Assembly (NCBI GenBank): GCA_011319805.1
Contig: SJRY01000228.1
Location: 1,178,001 to 1,242,000 of the forward strand
DNA length: 64,000 nt
Reading direction: 5' to 3'
DNA from: Macrocybe gigantea
Taxonomy: Eukaryota; Basidiomycota; Agaricomycetes; Agaricales; Callistosporiaceae
How positions within the stretch are numbered: the stretch's first letter is position 1; the number at the start of each line of letters is the position of its first letter. Below are positions 16,702 through 28,628 of this stretch, in pieces. A model generated the notes under the pieces. It was not told where the DNA came from. It did no database searches and saw only the letters and a program-made list of their open reading frames with translations. The position numbers and the translations under genes are program-made.

Positions 16702-19298
16702 TCAACTCAGCGCACCTAGTGGATCCTGTTCAGCCTTCTGTTTCCCTTTAAAACTGGCCCCGTTCAGCTCCAAGCCCAGAAATGATCCAGATCCTGAGGA
16801 AGTGGGTATTGTGCGAGTCGACCTCCAGGCGGTGTTAAGACGGTCATTGCTATCTTGAAGACCGTTGCCTGCTTTTGACACGCTAGGGTTTGATCGACCG
16901 GCTGCTCTCTCGAGGCGAGGTCGTATAGATGTCCGCGGCCGACTCGTCTCCGCAGACATGGACCGCGATGAAAGGATATCCGTTCGCAGTGGATCCCGGC
17001 GAAAGTCCGGACCATCTGAGAGGGAAGACGACGGCAACTCAGCTCCCATCTTGAGTTTTCCGTCGTCGATATCCTCTACCTTTCCTATCAAAACGTCCCG
17101 CACGTACAACAAAGAATCGAGAGCTTTTGCTGTGTCTACATCAGCGCTCGCCGTCCCCGTACTTGAAACTTGTAGCGTGTCATGTATCCATGTGAGGCAT
17201 TCTCCTAGCTTTCTATTAGCAGACTTCAATTGCGCTATTTCTCTTTCCATTTCGAAACGGGTCCGAGGCTCCCAGAGTGATTGTTGTTCAGGTGATCTTT
17301 CACCTGTCATAGGAAATGCCAGATCTGATGCATTAGGTGAACGGACAAACGGTGCAGCGAAGTCTGGAATATTTCGCTAATGTGAAATTAACCTCTGTTT
17401 GCGCACAGATATGAGACACGAGCAACACCTACTCGCAATTCCGAGACGGCATTGAAGATTGTTTTGTTTAGACCCAGACTCTCTCCACGCTCCAAAAGTC
17501 CCCTGGCTATCATTTCAGGTAGACCCATAGAATGAGAAGATTGCTGACGGGAGTGCAGCGACGGCTCCAGGTGCGAAGCTGGACGATTGTGGAAAGTCGG
17601 CTTCGCACTCGCATTAGGATGACTTTGGCCGACCCCCGTAAGAAGATAGAGAGCATTACGATTCTCCATAACAATCGTTGCACTCGTTCCGGGAGTGGGA
17701 GAGGTTTGTAGTGCGATCGCCTGGCGCAATAGAAGGGAAGCATGGTGTATGGGATGACCACGAGTTTGGGCGGAGGGATAACGTAGCAGGATGGTCAGTT
17801 GGCCCATATAATCCGCCGCAATCACTGTTGAGGATACATTCAAGTATTGAGCCATCAGCACGGTAGAGAAGAAACATAGTACTTGCATTCGTGACGAATT
17901 CTAATCAACATCGCTACACACATCCATTCTGCAAGACCTGGGATGTCATCGCACGCGAACAACCCGTCCCACAACTTCAGCGCGTCCGACAGTGGGAACT
18001 CGCGAGTGAAGAGAAGTCGCAGCCAACGTCTGTACGTTCACGTCACGAAAGTTTGAATAGGGCAGGATATGCGAAACTCACGTGACATAAATTTGAGGTT
18101 CAATCCCAACAGCCTGCATTTTATCATAAAGTAGCGGGTCCGTTGAGCGCAGAAGCTGAGATTGTATGCGATCACAGGCTTGTATGACTGGCAAAACGGA
18201 CTGCTTTGCCGCAAGCGGTCCTGGGGATATTCTGTTACGGGATGAATCCTGGGTTGGAGTGGACGAATCCGGTGATTCACGCCATTCGTACCATTTGGCG
18301 AGACCGCGCATCAATGCAGTGAACAATGCCCAGGAGTCAGCAGCAACGTATCGCCGCGGGCAAATTTCTTGGAGCGCACTGCCTCCACCTTCGCCGACTG
18401 CGTCAAAGCTTACTGCGTAGTAGAGTGGCGCTAAAATTTCGTGCATGCCTAATTCAGGACCATATGAACCTATGGAAGCATGAAAATCTGTATGAGAGAG
18501 AAATACCTTGACGGTAACCAATGGATGGATGTTCAACAGCATAGACAAATAGAATACTCGTCAGATCTGATTGAACTTGAGGGTCGCGAAAAAACAAAAT
18601 GTCCGGAAATCTTCAGGGATATGAACGCTTGGTAGAAGAGGCGCATGTGGTCCAGGAACTCACGTACGCTCGACGTCTTGCGAAACGGTTTTTTGCACTT
18701 CAAGTGCCGCAAACCATTCCCTCCAGGGATTCTGAGGAGGCACGTCAGATGCCGAGCCGTGCAGAATGCCAAGTCAAAGCACCTCTTTATCTAGACTCAG
18801 AGGATTGTTCTTCTCTAAATTATCCGTTGAATGTGAAACCTGCTCGACCGGTGCCTTTGAAGGTAACCTTTGGACAACATTCGTTTCATAATTCCAATCA
18901 AGAGATTTCGCGTGCTTGGCCAGCAGGGTATGGTACTCTTGACGGTATTCCTTGAGCAGATCCAATAACGCATAGGACTTTACTGGCTCAGAAGATCGTA
19001 ACGGCTCCTCCAAGAGCAGGAATAACTATGGAATAAAAAAAAGTCAATTCAGAGTGGGCGGTCTAATGACAAAGGTGTGCAATGATGCCTTCCACGCCAA
19101 ACTCCTTCCAGGAGCGCCTCCTTGATCGTCGGTGGAAACTATTAGGCGGTTTCCAAGAGCTGCATCTTTCAACTGCGAGAGCGATTGTCCTTCCTCAAAT
19201 AGTCGATCGTAAACCGCTCTAATGCATGGTACGAAGGCATCGTCAGAATCTGAGCCGTGTTTATGGCGGTTCACGGAACACGGACTTGATTTGAACAT
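16702..19298 (-). CDS. TBC1D5-like Rab GTPase-activating protein
   Basis: TBC1D5 proteins act with retromer to switch off Rab7 on endosomes. Predicted exons are complement 19298-19089, 19025-18783, 18731-18664, 18610-18507, 18448-18082, 18029-17887, 17824-17433 and 17376-16702 (733 residues). The TBC domain is N-terminal: GRSLAWK, NPLSLDKENPWREWFAAL, the arginine-finger stretch VSQDVERTF near 170, and the glutamine finger GYRQGMHEILAPLYY near 205. The RWLRLLFTREF and RIRHELIAADYMGQ parts follow. The C-terminal 300 residues are Ser-rich with a short coiled coil (REIAQLKSANRKL). Two introns have GC donors: 19088-19026 (GCATCA) and 17886-17825 (GCAAGT). In both places the GC choice is the one that restores the conserved protein sequence. 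Confidence 0.88.
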
Positions 19299-19486
19299 GG
19301 TCTGTGAGAGAGGCGAAAGGACTCATGTCCAATCCTATCAGCCACAGAAGTGGAGGACAATGACAGTGCGCTTGTGACGACTGTCATTAAAGTTTGTTTT
19401 GCTCCAAACAAGCTGACTGAGTAGCAGGCTTCACATTACAACCGCCAAATATGATACAAAAACCTGAACCAGATACACAAACGACA

Positions 19487-20941
19487 CTAAAAATATACCC
19501 TAAGCGCCGCGCCAAATTGAGATTCCACAGGGCAGTACGGACATTTGACTCGCCTGGCGCAAAAAAAAAAAATCAGGCTGATTCGCTACGTGAATTGGAA
19601 AAGCCTACTCACCCACCGGGTTTGCTAAGCTTGTGCAAACTCTCGTTGGCGATGACGTGGCCACAAGTCATCATCATGGGAGGGTTTGCTTCAGTGGCCT
19701 GCTCTTTGGAGACGGGGCAAGCGAATATGGAATGATATCTGTTTTCTGGCGGAAGAGGTATCTCTATCTAAGGAGTCCACTTAACACCAACATTAAAACC
19801 GACGGGGTGTGAGCTTACCGGAAGTTCGTCCGTCTGGCTCCATTCACTCTTTCGCTCCCGCATCACCTTACGTCCTTTCTCTATCCTAGCTAAAGCACCT
19901 CCACCACCTATGTCGCCCACCACTCTCAACGGAACTTGTCGACTCATACCCAAGCTTGCACAATATTCCTTCGCGAACAGAGGCTCAAGGTCAAAATGCA
20001 AAGTCGGGGACGCGAGGTCAGCATACGGGGATGTCTTCAACCTGGACAGAGGAAGATACATGACACAACCCATCAGCCGCTTGAATTCAGCTTCATGTTC
20101 CCTATAAAATGGTTGCAAGGTGGCGGTGGCATATTTAAGTGCAGGTATAGGATCCGGTGGATGCGCAGAAAACAGCAGACGGATATATTGGGAACGGTGC
20201 AGATAGAATTCGAGCGGCGACGATCGGGAGCAGAGAAAATCACGGTTTGTCCTCGCCCACCTATGACAACATTTCAATCAGAGAGGCAGAATTTCGCAAA
20301 AGGATTTATACACACGCCAAAGCTGGACCAATGTCTTGATTCCGAAGAGCTTTCAGGATCCTATGCAGGTCCACAAACTGTGAACGTAAATCTGAAGATA
20401 TCTCGACATCTGCTTCCTACGCCATGACAGAACCTTAGTACGATTGATCGCCAGAGATAAAATTCCATACCCTCAGGAACGTTTCTGCGGTTTCAAACTG
20501 TCCAGTTCGCAGAAAATGTAAAGCAATAGTTCTTTGGAGAGCGGCAGCGGAGTCTGAAGAAGCGAAGAGATTTGGATATGATGGTAGGTTTGACGGAAAT
20601 TTCTGGACGCCTGGAGTCAACCATAGAAGGATCCAGCGACGAAATGGCATCCACACCTTATCCAATGCCTTTCCTAAGCGCGACATCGAAGCATGTACAT
20701 CCTTTTGCCGCTCGTCTATCTCCTTCTTCTTTTCCTCTACTGCCTGAAGCAAATGCTTCAAAGTATGTTCGTCGGCAGTGGAATTCAGGTATTGTTGCTT
20801 AACAATTTCTAGAGATTCAAGAAGAGAATTGAGGTTGCCAATTAGTGATCGCGTCTTCCCATCGGTTGCAGTGACCTTTTCGAGTTTGACGAGTTCCTTC
20901 AATGGTCCTTCCATGAGACGCAGAACAGGCCGTGGTGACAT
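19487..20941 (-). CDS. RMD5: GID/CTLH ubiquitin ligase RING subunit Rmd5
   Basis: Rmd5 (Gid2, RMND5) is the catalytic RING subunit of the GID E3 ligase that degrades gluconeogenic enzymes. Predicted exons are complement 20941-20471, 20416-20316, 20260-19819, 19767-19613 and 19553-19487 (411 residues). After an N-terminal coiled coil come LisH/CTLH segments ([38 protein letters not shown]) and the CRA part ([17 protein letters not shown]). The RING-like finger lies at about 350-405: CPVS, TCGHVI, then CPYC. As usual for Rmd5 the first pair is degenerate, with only one Cys. The start codon is 53 nt from the Nsa1 start on the other strand. Confidence 0.94.
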
Positions 20942-20994
20942 ATTTCGTGACAGCAGTCACAAAGTCAGTCACATCACGTCTTTCGTCAACTTCC

Positions 20995-22397
20995 ATGCCT
21001 CGATTTCTGACTGGCGATGAACTAGGCAATATCAAATGCATCCATTATCCCGAACACCAATCTAATAATGCTTCTCCCAAGTTATCGTGTACCACTATCT
21101 TAGATGGGATGAAAGAATTCCGGCCGCCTATCCAAGCCCTCGCCACTTCGCCATCTTCCGATGGCTCAAGATTAGTTGTCGCCGGTTTCGCGAACGGGTC
21201 CGCGAGTGCATTTTCTATAAACGATGATATTGGATTACGGATTGTATCTGAGTGGAAGGAATCACGCTTTAAACCTGAGGAGCGCTACGTTGGCCTTCAC
21301 GCTTTTGAAAAGTAGGTTTCTGAGCTTGACTTTTATTCAAGTTCATGCTCCTCACTGTTCGTTACCTACAGCAAAATATACTCATGCCTGTCAAATGGAG
21401 TTTTGAGGCTGACTGGGATGCCCTCAGAGGATGTTGATGCTCAAACATGCAAGCCAGTCCTTGCCTCCTTGCCTACTAGACTGAGCAATTGGCGAATAAT
21501 GGAAAACCAAGACATGTTTGCCTATGGTGGAGATGAGGTGGAATTGTCAGTTTGGAGTACAGAACTGGCATTCTCTCACACAGAAAACGGAGAAAACGGA
21601 GCTTGCGTCTCTGTTCGTGCTAGCTCCAAAAAACGGAAACGTGCCAACTCATTCTTCCCAGGTGAGATTTGGCGGGCCAAAAATGTAACCACTCTCCTCG
21701 AAAACGCTTTGACTGCGATGCTGAAATGTAGGCAGGTGCGAAACGACAGTCTTGGGCTCCGGCAGCCAGTTCATATCACCTGCTTAAATTTCATCTCGTC
21801 CACGCCCTCGGGTCACAAGCTTATCGCCGGCACCCAATCGGGAAAGGTGCGGTTGTACGAGACGCGTGTTGCACATCGTCCCGTAGCGGATTGGGACATT
21901 GCACACGGTTCAGGAATCAAAGTTCTTGAAAAAGGCCACAGCGAACAGCAAGTGTTTCCTGTTGATGAAGTTTATTCTTTTTCCTCACCTAATCATAGTG
22001 AAGTATTTGTGTCGGATACAGTGAACCATTTATACGCCCTAGATTTGCGAACTGGCCGTATCATCTATGGATATAAAGGTAGCGATAGTTGTTGGAAATT
22101 CTGGATTAGGCCTGTCTTTGACGTTCAACAGGAATATCCGGTGCGGTCACGTCAATAGCCCCAGCTCAGTCTTTCATGGCGTCCACTGCACTGGACCGAT
22201 ATACCCGAATCCACACTACGCATCCATCACCCCCAGATATCAAGCAACTCAAAGACCAGAAGGGCGAAATAGTTGATAAACTCTTCATGAAAAGTGTACC
22301 GACAGTGGTCATATGGGATAAGTACAGTGCAGCAACGAAGGAAGACAAAAGCACCGAAGACGACATGTGGGATAACATGCGTCTAACTCATGATTAA
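20995..22397 (+). CDS. NSA1: Nsa1/WDR74-like ribosome biogenesis WD-repeat protein
   Basis: Nsa1 (WDR74) is a nucleolar WD40 protein of early pre-60S particles, released by the AAA ATPase Rix7. Predicted exons are 20995-21311, 21372-21684, 21736-22078 and 22132-22397 (412 residues). The protein opens with MPRFLTGDELGNIKCI, as in the family, and WD-type repeats follow: KLIAGTQSGKVRLYETR, then VFVSDTVNHLYALDLRTGR. The C terminus is charged. A further 45-nt intron (about 21952-21996) is possible: it is open, a multiple of three, ends in a pyrimidine-rich tract and TAG, and its removal would bring the sequence closer to a standard WD blade. I list the unspliced version. Confidence 0.88.
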
Positions 22398-22464
22398 GCT
22401 CATGCTACATCAACCGACATAAAAATGCGATCGTCTAGGAAATCTTACCCCTTAGGACTTGTGA

Positions 22465-23962
22465 CTATTCGTAAGCTATCTTACTCTTCCAAGTATGTGC
22501 CTTTTCAAAGCCATTCCTTCCAGTCTGATCTATTGATCGGTGTCATCGAGGCAAAGGATGATCATGCCTGCATTGACTTACAATCAATAAGAGTTTTTTG
22601 GATCTCTTCACGATTCGTCATGACAAATGGTCCATACTGGTAAACTGTTTGGTCTAGCGGTTCTCCAGCAACCTGAAAAGGTCAATCTCCTACAGAATAA
22701 AGGAACAGAATGTCGACCGACCAGGATGAATTCTGTGCCACCTTCAACCGCTCTTATTGATACGCCTGTTTCGTTCTCTTTGGTTGACAAGACCAAAGTG
22801 TGGAAGGCTCCCAATAGGGTGCTTTCCGACGCAATCATGAGACTCCCTTTTAAGACTGCAATTCGATATCAGAGCGCGCCTCTTACTGAAGCATCGGACT
22901 TGCCATAGATAAAGGAAGTCCACCCGACAGCTATGCAGACAGTCAGTGACTAAATTGCAAATATTATTGCACATAGGCGACTGACGGATATCCTGAAACA
23001 TGCTTGCCGCTTTCCTGAAGATAACATGGAAGAACCAGCAACCGCCCAAGGGCCTGACGGGAGATTTAATTCCGTGACTTTCACCACTGATAACCTTAAT
23101 TTTGACAGGACCGTCTAGTCCTTCTGGATATGCTGTTGGTATCCTAGCGGTCATGAGACTGGGTAACAATGATATGAGAGTTTTACTAACTGTTCAGGCC
23201 CCAGTTCTTGGTACGAAGGATCCTACGAGTGATTATTTCAGAATGGAAGAAAGGAAAGGAAAAGGACCGCCTTTTGCAGTCGCACACACGGACATACCAC
23301 CATTTTGAACTTGGGTCGCCGGAGGATTAGCGAAGCTGCGCGACCGATCACTGGGACCACCGCTCACTTTTTGTGGCAGGTCCACCCAAAGCTGGAGCCC
23401 GCGTGGATCGGGTGCACCTTCGGTGTGTACGGGCATTTCTGCATGAATGATACCCTTGCCGGCACACATCCACTGAACGCCGCCGGTCTCTAGGAGTCTG
23501 CGTTGGTCGTTTGGCGCACATCTCAAGCTATATGGCTAACCAATTGTTCCGCTGTGTCCCGCAGAGTCCTCGTGTCTGCTGGTGCTGGATTGCAAGTAAG
23601 GGTCAGGTCAGTCCTAAGGAACTGCTTGCACATACCCTTCAAGCATGTATGTGACGGTTGCTTGCCCCCGATGTGGGTGATCGGGGAATCCCTGAGATGG
23701 GCAATTGACATACAAGAATCTGCCACGTCCAGAGAACATACCGCTCCTTTGGTTACATGGAAATGGTCGAGCATAAGGAATGGTGTCAGATTCCTGAGAC
23801 CCATAGAACCGATGCTTCTGCGGACCAGTGCACCCGCACCCTGATTGAAACTCATCAACATTAGCTGTAGCGAGCACAAGGAGAGTTCATCACCTCTGGC
23901 GTCTCTATGGCGAGAACCTTCTTGATGACACTACGAGAGACTACGGGTGCGACTTGAGCCAT
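22465..23962 (-). CDS. Pirin (cupin-family nuclear iron protein)
   Basis: Pirins are bicupin iron proteins; some are quercetin dioxygenases, others act as redox-sensing transcription cofactors. Predicted exons are complement 23962-23894, 23840-23742, 23691-23636, 23584-23541, 23489-23368, 23309-23298, 23222-23191, 23143-22986, 22930-22904, 22855-22722, 22672-22582 and 22529-22465 (302 residues). The metal-binding cupin motifs are visible: FPDHPHRGQATVTY, HEDSAGH, VQWMCAGKGIIHAEM. Other blocks are SIGSMGLRNLTPFLMLDHF and IPTAYPEGLDGPVK. Two exons are very small, 12 nt (FKMV) and 27 nt. The intron 22903-22856 begins GCAAGT, a GC donor; the alternative GT two bases on breaks the frame. Confidence 0.93.
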
Positions 23963-24280
23963 GGATGAATGACAGATGGAGTGATGCTGGGCGCAGCAAT
24001 AGGACAAAGTCCAACGGAAGAGCCGATGCGTCAGTTACTTGGAAGCGCTTGGAACGAACTCTCGGGCTATATATCCATCATTATCCACCTGTGACAAATG
24101 AATTATTAACCATTGTACAACCTTGTGACCGCCATGCTATCTTGGTTTATGATCGAGACCCTCATATGTAAATTGTCACCCAGGACGATGCATATCCAGT
24201 AATCATTATTATAACGGAATGCGTCATGAGATCTTCCCGCTACTACAGTTCACGAGCTCGTTGCTACCGTTTCCAAATCA
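23963..24280. other. Intergenic, no gene seen
   Basis: This space lies upstream of pirin and downstream of the permease, both on the minus strand. It holds only short unsupported ORFs and AT-rich stretches (for example around 24070-24125). I see no tRNA, repeat or conserved protein fragment. It should contain the pirin promoter. Confidence 0.6.
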
Positions 24281-26609
24281 TTAGATTGCCTCCCATAACC
24301 GCATGAGGAAACTTCGAGGAGGTCTTGAAGCCTCTTCCTCTCGGAATTTTTCTTCTTCTTCGTCGATGATACGAAGACCTGTAACAAGATCAACCTCATC
24401 CGCAGGTAGGACCTTTGTCCTGTACAGCATCTTATACCCAGCCCAGAGGACAAAGAAGATGGGAATTCCGATGTAGCTCCTGGCGGCGAGGCACGATATA
24501 TTGGCCATGAATCTTGGTTGAAAGGGAAAATTACTTACGTGACGAAAGTGTCGGACTTGAAAGGTAGGAACGTGTCAAATCCCTTGAAGAAAGTTATAAT
24601 ACCGGTTGCGACCAGCGCAAACCAGCTCCCCCAAGGCTGGAAAGGTGCTTGATATGGCAGATCTGCTCGTGACATTCCATGTGCTCTCAATGCGTTCATG
24701 AATTTACTGCGAAGCAATTTGTCAATGTCTTATATGCCCGCAAGGCAACAGAATCCTCTCACATGTGCGAATAGACAATGCACATCCATGTTATAGCGCC
24801 AAACGTCGAAACCAGGTTGACGAACCAAGTGAAGACTGCGGAGACTGTCAGCTCAAACTGTACGCGTACTAACCAATGTCCACATCACCTTTTGCGCTAG
24901 AGGAACTGACGTTCAGGAAAACTAATCCGCAAAACAGGGTACAGAGAATCAAGGACGCGTATGGAACACCCATGCTGTTCACGCGTCGGAAGATTCTAGG
25001 GGCTTTTCCTTCAATAGCCAAACCATAGAGTGTGCGAGAACCAATGTAAAGATCCGAGTTGGCGGCGCTTAAGACGAAAATAAGGATCGCGGCGTTGATA
25101 ATGTGGTTTAAGACCTTGATACCGACCTACAATATCTTCAGTCATTGCGCGGGTATGAAGGAATGACGGAAATACCAGTGTCGTTGCAACGACGAAAGGA
25201 CTGGCGGCTGCACCTGTCTTGGACTTGGTAGCAACGAACAGCGACTCGTTTGTCCTCGGGACGATGAGGCCAATCACAAAAACGCCACCGACATAGAAAA
25301 TTAGGATTCGGTAGAAGGTTTTTCGTATTGCTATGGGTATGTTGCGGCGCGGATTTTCAGCCTGTCAAGGACTCAACACCACATAAAATCGACTAGCAAA
25401 ATTTCTTACCTCTCCTACTGTCACCTGGATTTCGAATCGATCAACAGAGTATTTCGGCAATAAAATGAAAGCATACCCCGATGAGTTCTGTGCCGATATA
25501 TGCAAAAAGAGCATTGGTGAGCGTCGCCCAGAATCCAAGGAAGATGGCCAGGGGGCCATCCTTAACTTGATCCAACAGATACGAGCCCATGGGGCCATCA
25601 GGGGCCCTCCAGTAGCGAAAGCCAATGCGATCGTGCTTGGGATTTCCACCTATGAAAAGGGACTGTCAAGAACTGTTTTTACGTTCCCTGGGGAAAGCTA
25701 ACCGAGATCAATAATGATACCCATGAGGAGCAATCCGATCAAGCAGGTCACTAAACGGCAACGGGTTAAGAGGTCGTTTCAGAAAACACAATCCAAAGAA
25801 GATCTACCTTTTATACTTGAGAACCAGAATTCAAGTTCCCCAAAGACACGGACGCCCAATAAATTTACGATGAAAACTTTTCCGAGTCGTGATCAGTTAT
25901 AGACGATAAGATAGTTTCCCAAACCTACTAAATGCAATAAAAACGGCTAGAAGAAAAGACATCATGCACACCAGCGTTTATCGAGCTTGCCTGTGAGACT
26001 TACTCATCCAGACAGCAATGTGTACCGATCGGTTCCAATATTGTACAACAACACCAGCTGCATTAATGTTGTTTGGTGTTACAATTAACTGTGGTTCTAT
26101 CAAGTCAGCAAAGACGTAGTTTGGAATGACTGCACACACATACGTATTTCATAAGGTAGTTCCAGCCCAAAGCAAAACCAAGGGCAGGCTCAACAAATCG
26201 AGTCGCGTAACCTGCAAATCCCTTTTTGTGTGGAAGAAACGCAGCCATCTCCCCGAGCGCTATCATCACAAGGTAGCATACGAAGCCGACAAAGGCGTAG
26301 CCCAGAAGCAGACCTGAAAGGAAGTATTGACGCTTGCACAGTCGTACGATTACCGCGACTGCTCGAGCTTACCAAGCGGACCTCCTCGACGCAAAGCAGT
26401 TCCCGAACCAATGATCAAACCTGTGCCTACCGCTCCTCCAAGCTATCTCCACGTCAGTGGACGGGTCAAAAGTAGGACAATGCGCGTACGGCTATCATAG
26501 ATATTTGCCGAGCCTTGAGCCCTCTGTGAAGGGTCTTGTCCTTTGGAGGCTCCTCGAAGGTTTCATCATAGTAGTCAATGGGTGACGACGATTTTTCTTT
26601 CTCGCTCAT
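24281..26609 (-). CDS. Amino acid permease (APC superfamily, fungal YAT type)
   Basis: A plasma-membrane proton-coupled amino acid importer. Predicted exons are complement 26609-26490, 26442-26373, 26313-26144, 26088-26004, 25946-25929, 25876-25808, 25750-25703, 25649-25477, 25424-25410, 25361-25176, 25126-24874, 24835-24763, 24706-24539 and 24479-24281 (548 residues). Twelve hydrophobic segments can be traced. Typical motifs are the first-helix GGAVGTGLIIGSG, MIALGEMAAFLP, the FGELEFWFSSIK segment, EAENPRRNIPIAIRKTFYRI, and SAANSDLYIGSRTLYGLA. The N- and C-terminal tails are cytoplasmic and acidic; the C tail EEEEKFREEE is typical. Fourteen exons is high, and two of them are only 18 and 15 nt. 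Substrate range cannot be read from sequence. Shr3, a chaperone for this class, is encoded at 9.9-10.7 kb. Confidence 0.92.
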
Positions 26610-27220
26610 GTTAAAGTGCGGGGGAAGCGATGAGAAGGTCAAGTTAGAAGACCAGTTATCAGTCTTCTTATGCAGCCATAAGGACGTGTAGTGTTATCTC
26701 GATCTCGGCTCCAGTGCGGATCTTGGGTTGGACAGCTTTCAGGATGGAGTAAAGTCTGTAATGCTGACAACCACCTTGTGTGCCAAGTCAATTGGATTGA
26801 TGTCCTCCGATAAAGGCAGTTCCTCAGGCACATCAACGACACGCGGTCATATATGACAGTTACCCATTCGACCTTCGGGTTTGGTGACTGAACGTTTCGC
26901 CGTGTTACTCGCAAATATGCATGACATTCGGTGAGCAAATAATGCGGAGGACGGAAGCTGTGAGCGTTCGTCAGCTGAACGATGACTGGCGATAATGAAT
27001 GAATAAAAGCCATCAACACTGCCTGCAGATTAGCATCCATCTCACTTTAATGATAACTATCACATCCCAGCTTGCTTACGGTGACCGGCACAGATAGGCA
27101 AGAGCGTTGGCATTTCACTTCGCCTAACTAGGCTAACCCTGTGCATATCAACATCGCTTGTTAAGGACGAGCACAGTAGGGTCGGATGTCAATTAACAGA
27201 AACACATTGGTATTTGCAAA
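26610..27220. other. Intergenic, no gene seen
   Basis: This 611-nt space separates the permease start from the end of the isomerase gene, both on the minus strand. A 133-codon ORF on the minus strand (26639-27040) has no recognisable motif and does not join the permease exons in a sensible way. I see no repeat or RNA gene. The permease promoter and 5' UTR should be here. Confidence 0.55.
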
Positions 27221-28628
27221 TCACAGTTTATGCCTTATCTCCTTCTTGGATATCATGGCAAAGCGTTGCGAAGGTATTCCGCTGGCGAATCTACCAGCTT
27301 GTGCTGATTTCAGGTACCATCATGAATATGAATTAGAGGTCGGAACGCGTCTGTTGTCTCACCATAACTTTCTCTCAAATTGACCGCATCTGGATCGTTT
27401 TTATCATTCAACCCAGCACGGATGAGCCTTTTCATTTCCAGCAGAGCGTCGTGATCTTGACCACTCATCTCTTCCAATACGTGCTTTCTAACAGTTCTCT
27501 GAAAGTAGTCGGTTGTTTGGAGAGGAAATATCTGACTGAGATAGACGTAAGATGTAGAGACAAGGCGAGAGGGGATGAACGCACTTGACGAAGCCACAGT
27601 CAAGTAATTCCTGGGCCCCTTTTTTCTTTCCCCATAGTAAGACTTCATTCGCCTTTGCGGGGCCCACTTGACGGCGTCGGTACCATCTCATATGAAAGAT
27701 CAAGTCATTGGCACTTACTTCGATTGATGAAACTGACGCTAGATCCCCCTTCGGCAACAAGCCCTGCATCAAGGTAGAAGAAAAGGTAAGAATGAGCTTC
27801 GGAAGCAAACCAAGGGCACGAGAATGGGGTTCTACCTAAAAAGGTGAAGGGCACGGACAACCATACATTGGGCATGCAATAAATAAAATCGAAATAACCG
27901 AGAAATGCTATCAGCAAACGTTAGTTTAGCTTGTGAACATGTATCCCATTGGGAACATTGAGAGGGCCTACCGGCAGCTATGCCTATAGATATATGCGAT
28001 GTTAGCTTGCTTGAACAGAAACAAGCTGTCTGAGATTCAGAGGAGCATTACCCATGACAGGGCCATTCAAGGCAGCAACGAGAATTTTCCGATGTGAATA
28101 TAACTTTTGAGTTCCCTGCTCAATTCGAAGCCTCACACAGTGGACCGGTTACATTACAGCTTGGCCACAATCCGTGGTTGTTCGCGCAACAGCCGATAGG
28201 TACCATTGTCGCAGACTTGTAGAGGTCAAATCTCCGCTCGGCTTGGATTTCACATCCGTTCCACTGCGGGAACCGGGTTTAGGTACGACCCGACGCAGCG
28301 ATTTTTGGCAGACTTACGCGCAAAACCACGTCCCCTGAGCTGTGATTCCAGAACAGAAGACTCAGACGACACTCAGTGTGATTCGCGCAATGCAAGACGC
28401 ACCTTGCCATATCGTGACGATTACGTCTTCTCGGTCATTGATTTCTCTCAATGTATCTGCCAGAAACGTGTAATCTATAAGGAGGCGAAGTTGGTTCAAG
28501 AGTAATACGAAAGTGGAACTCCAGGTGGCCGCACCAGCCTCCACTAAGGCATTGAGGGATTTCGGGCGGTTCAGAGTGATTGTGGCTATTCCTTCCGAGA
28601 TATCAACAGTAACAGTGCTGCCGCTCAT
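27221..28628 (-). CDS. Enoyl-CoA hydratase/isomerase family protein, probably peroxisomal
   Basis: A crotonase-fold enzyme of the delta3,delta2-enoyl-CoA isomerase (ECI2) type, used in beta-oxidation of unsaturated fatty acids. Predicted exons are complement 28628-28535, 28474-28403, 28339-28318, 28263-28158, 28103-28052, 27983-27972, 27907-27836, 27763-27719, 27666-27585, 27535-27363 and 27303-27221 (270 residues). Motifs are ITLNRPKSLNAL, the oxyanion-hole region ILVAALNGPVMGIAAAFLG, FIYCMPN, and GLVAEGGSSVSFINRMGPAKANE with the usual catalytic-side Glu. The last three residues, HKL, resemble a type 1 peroxisomal targeting signal. One exon is 12 nt and one 22 nt. Exact substrate is not decidable from the sequence. 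Confidence 0.9.

Noticed and set aside
26639..27040. A 133-codon minus-strand ORF upstream of the permease
   Set aside because: No recognisable domain, no splice path into the permease, and a composition like intergenic DNA.
28206..28505. Plus-strand ORF of 99 codons
   Set aside because: It is antisense to exons of the enoyl-CoA isomerase, whose motifs are clear on the other strand.
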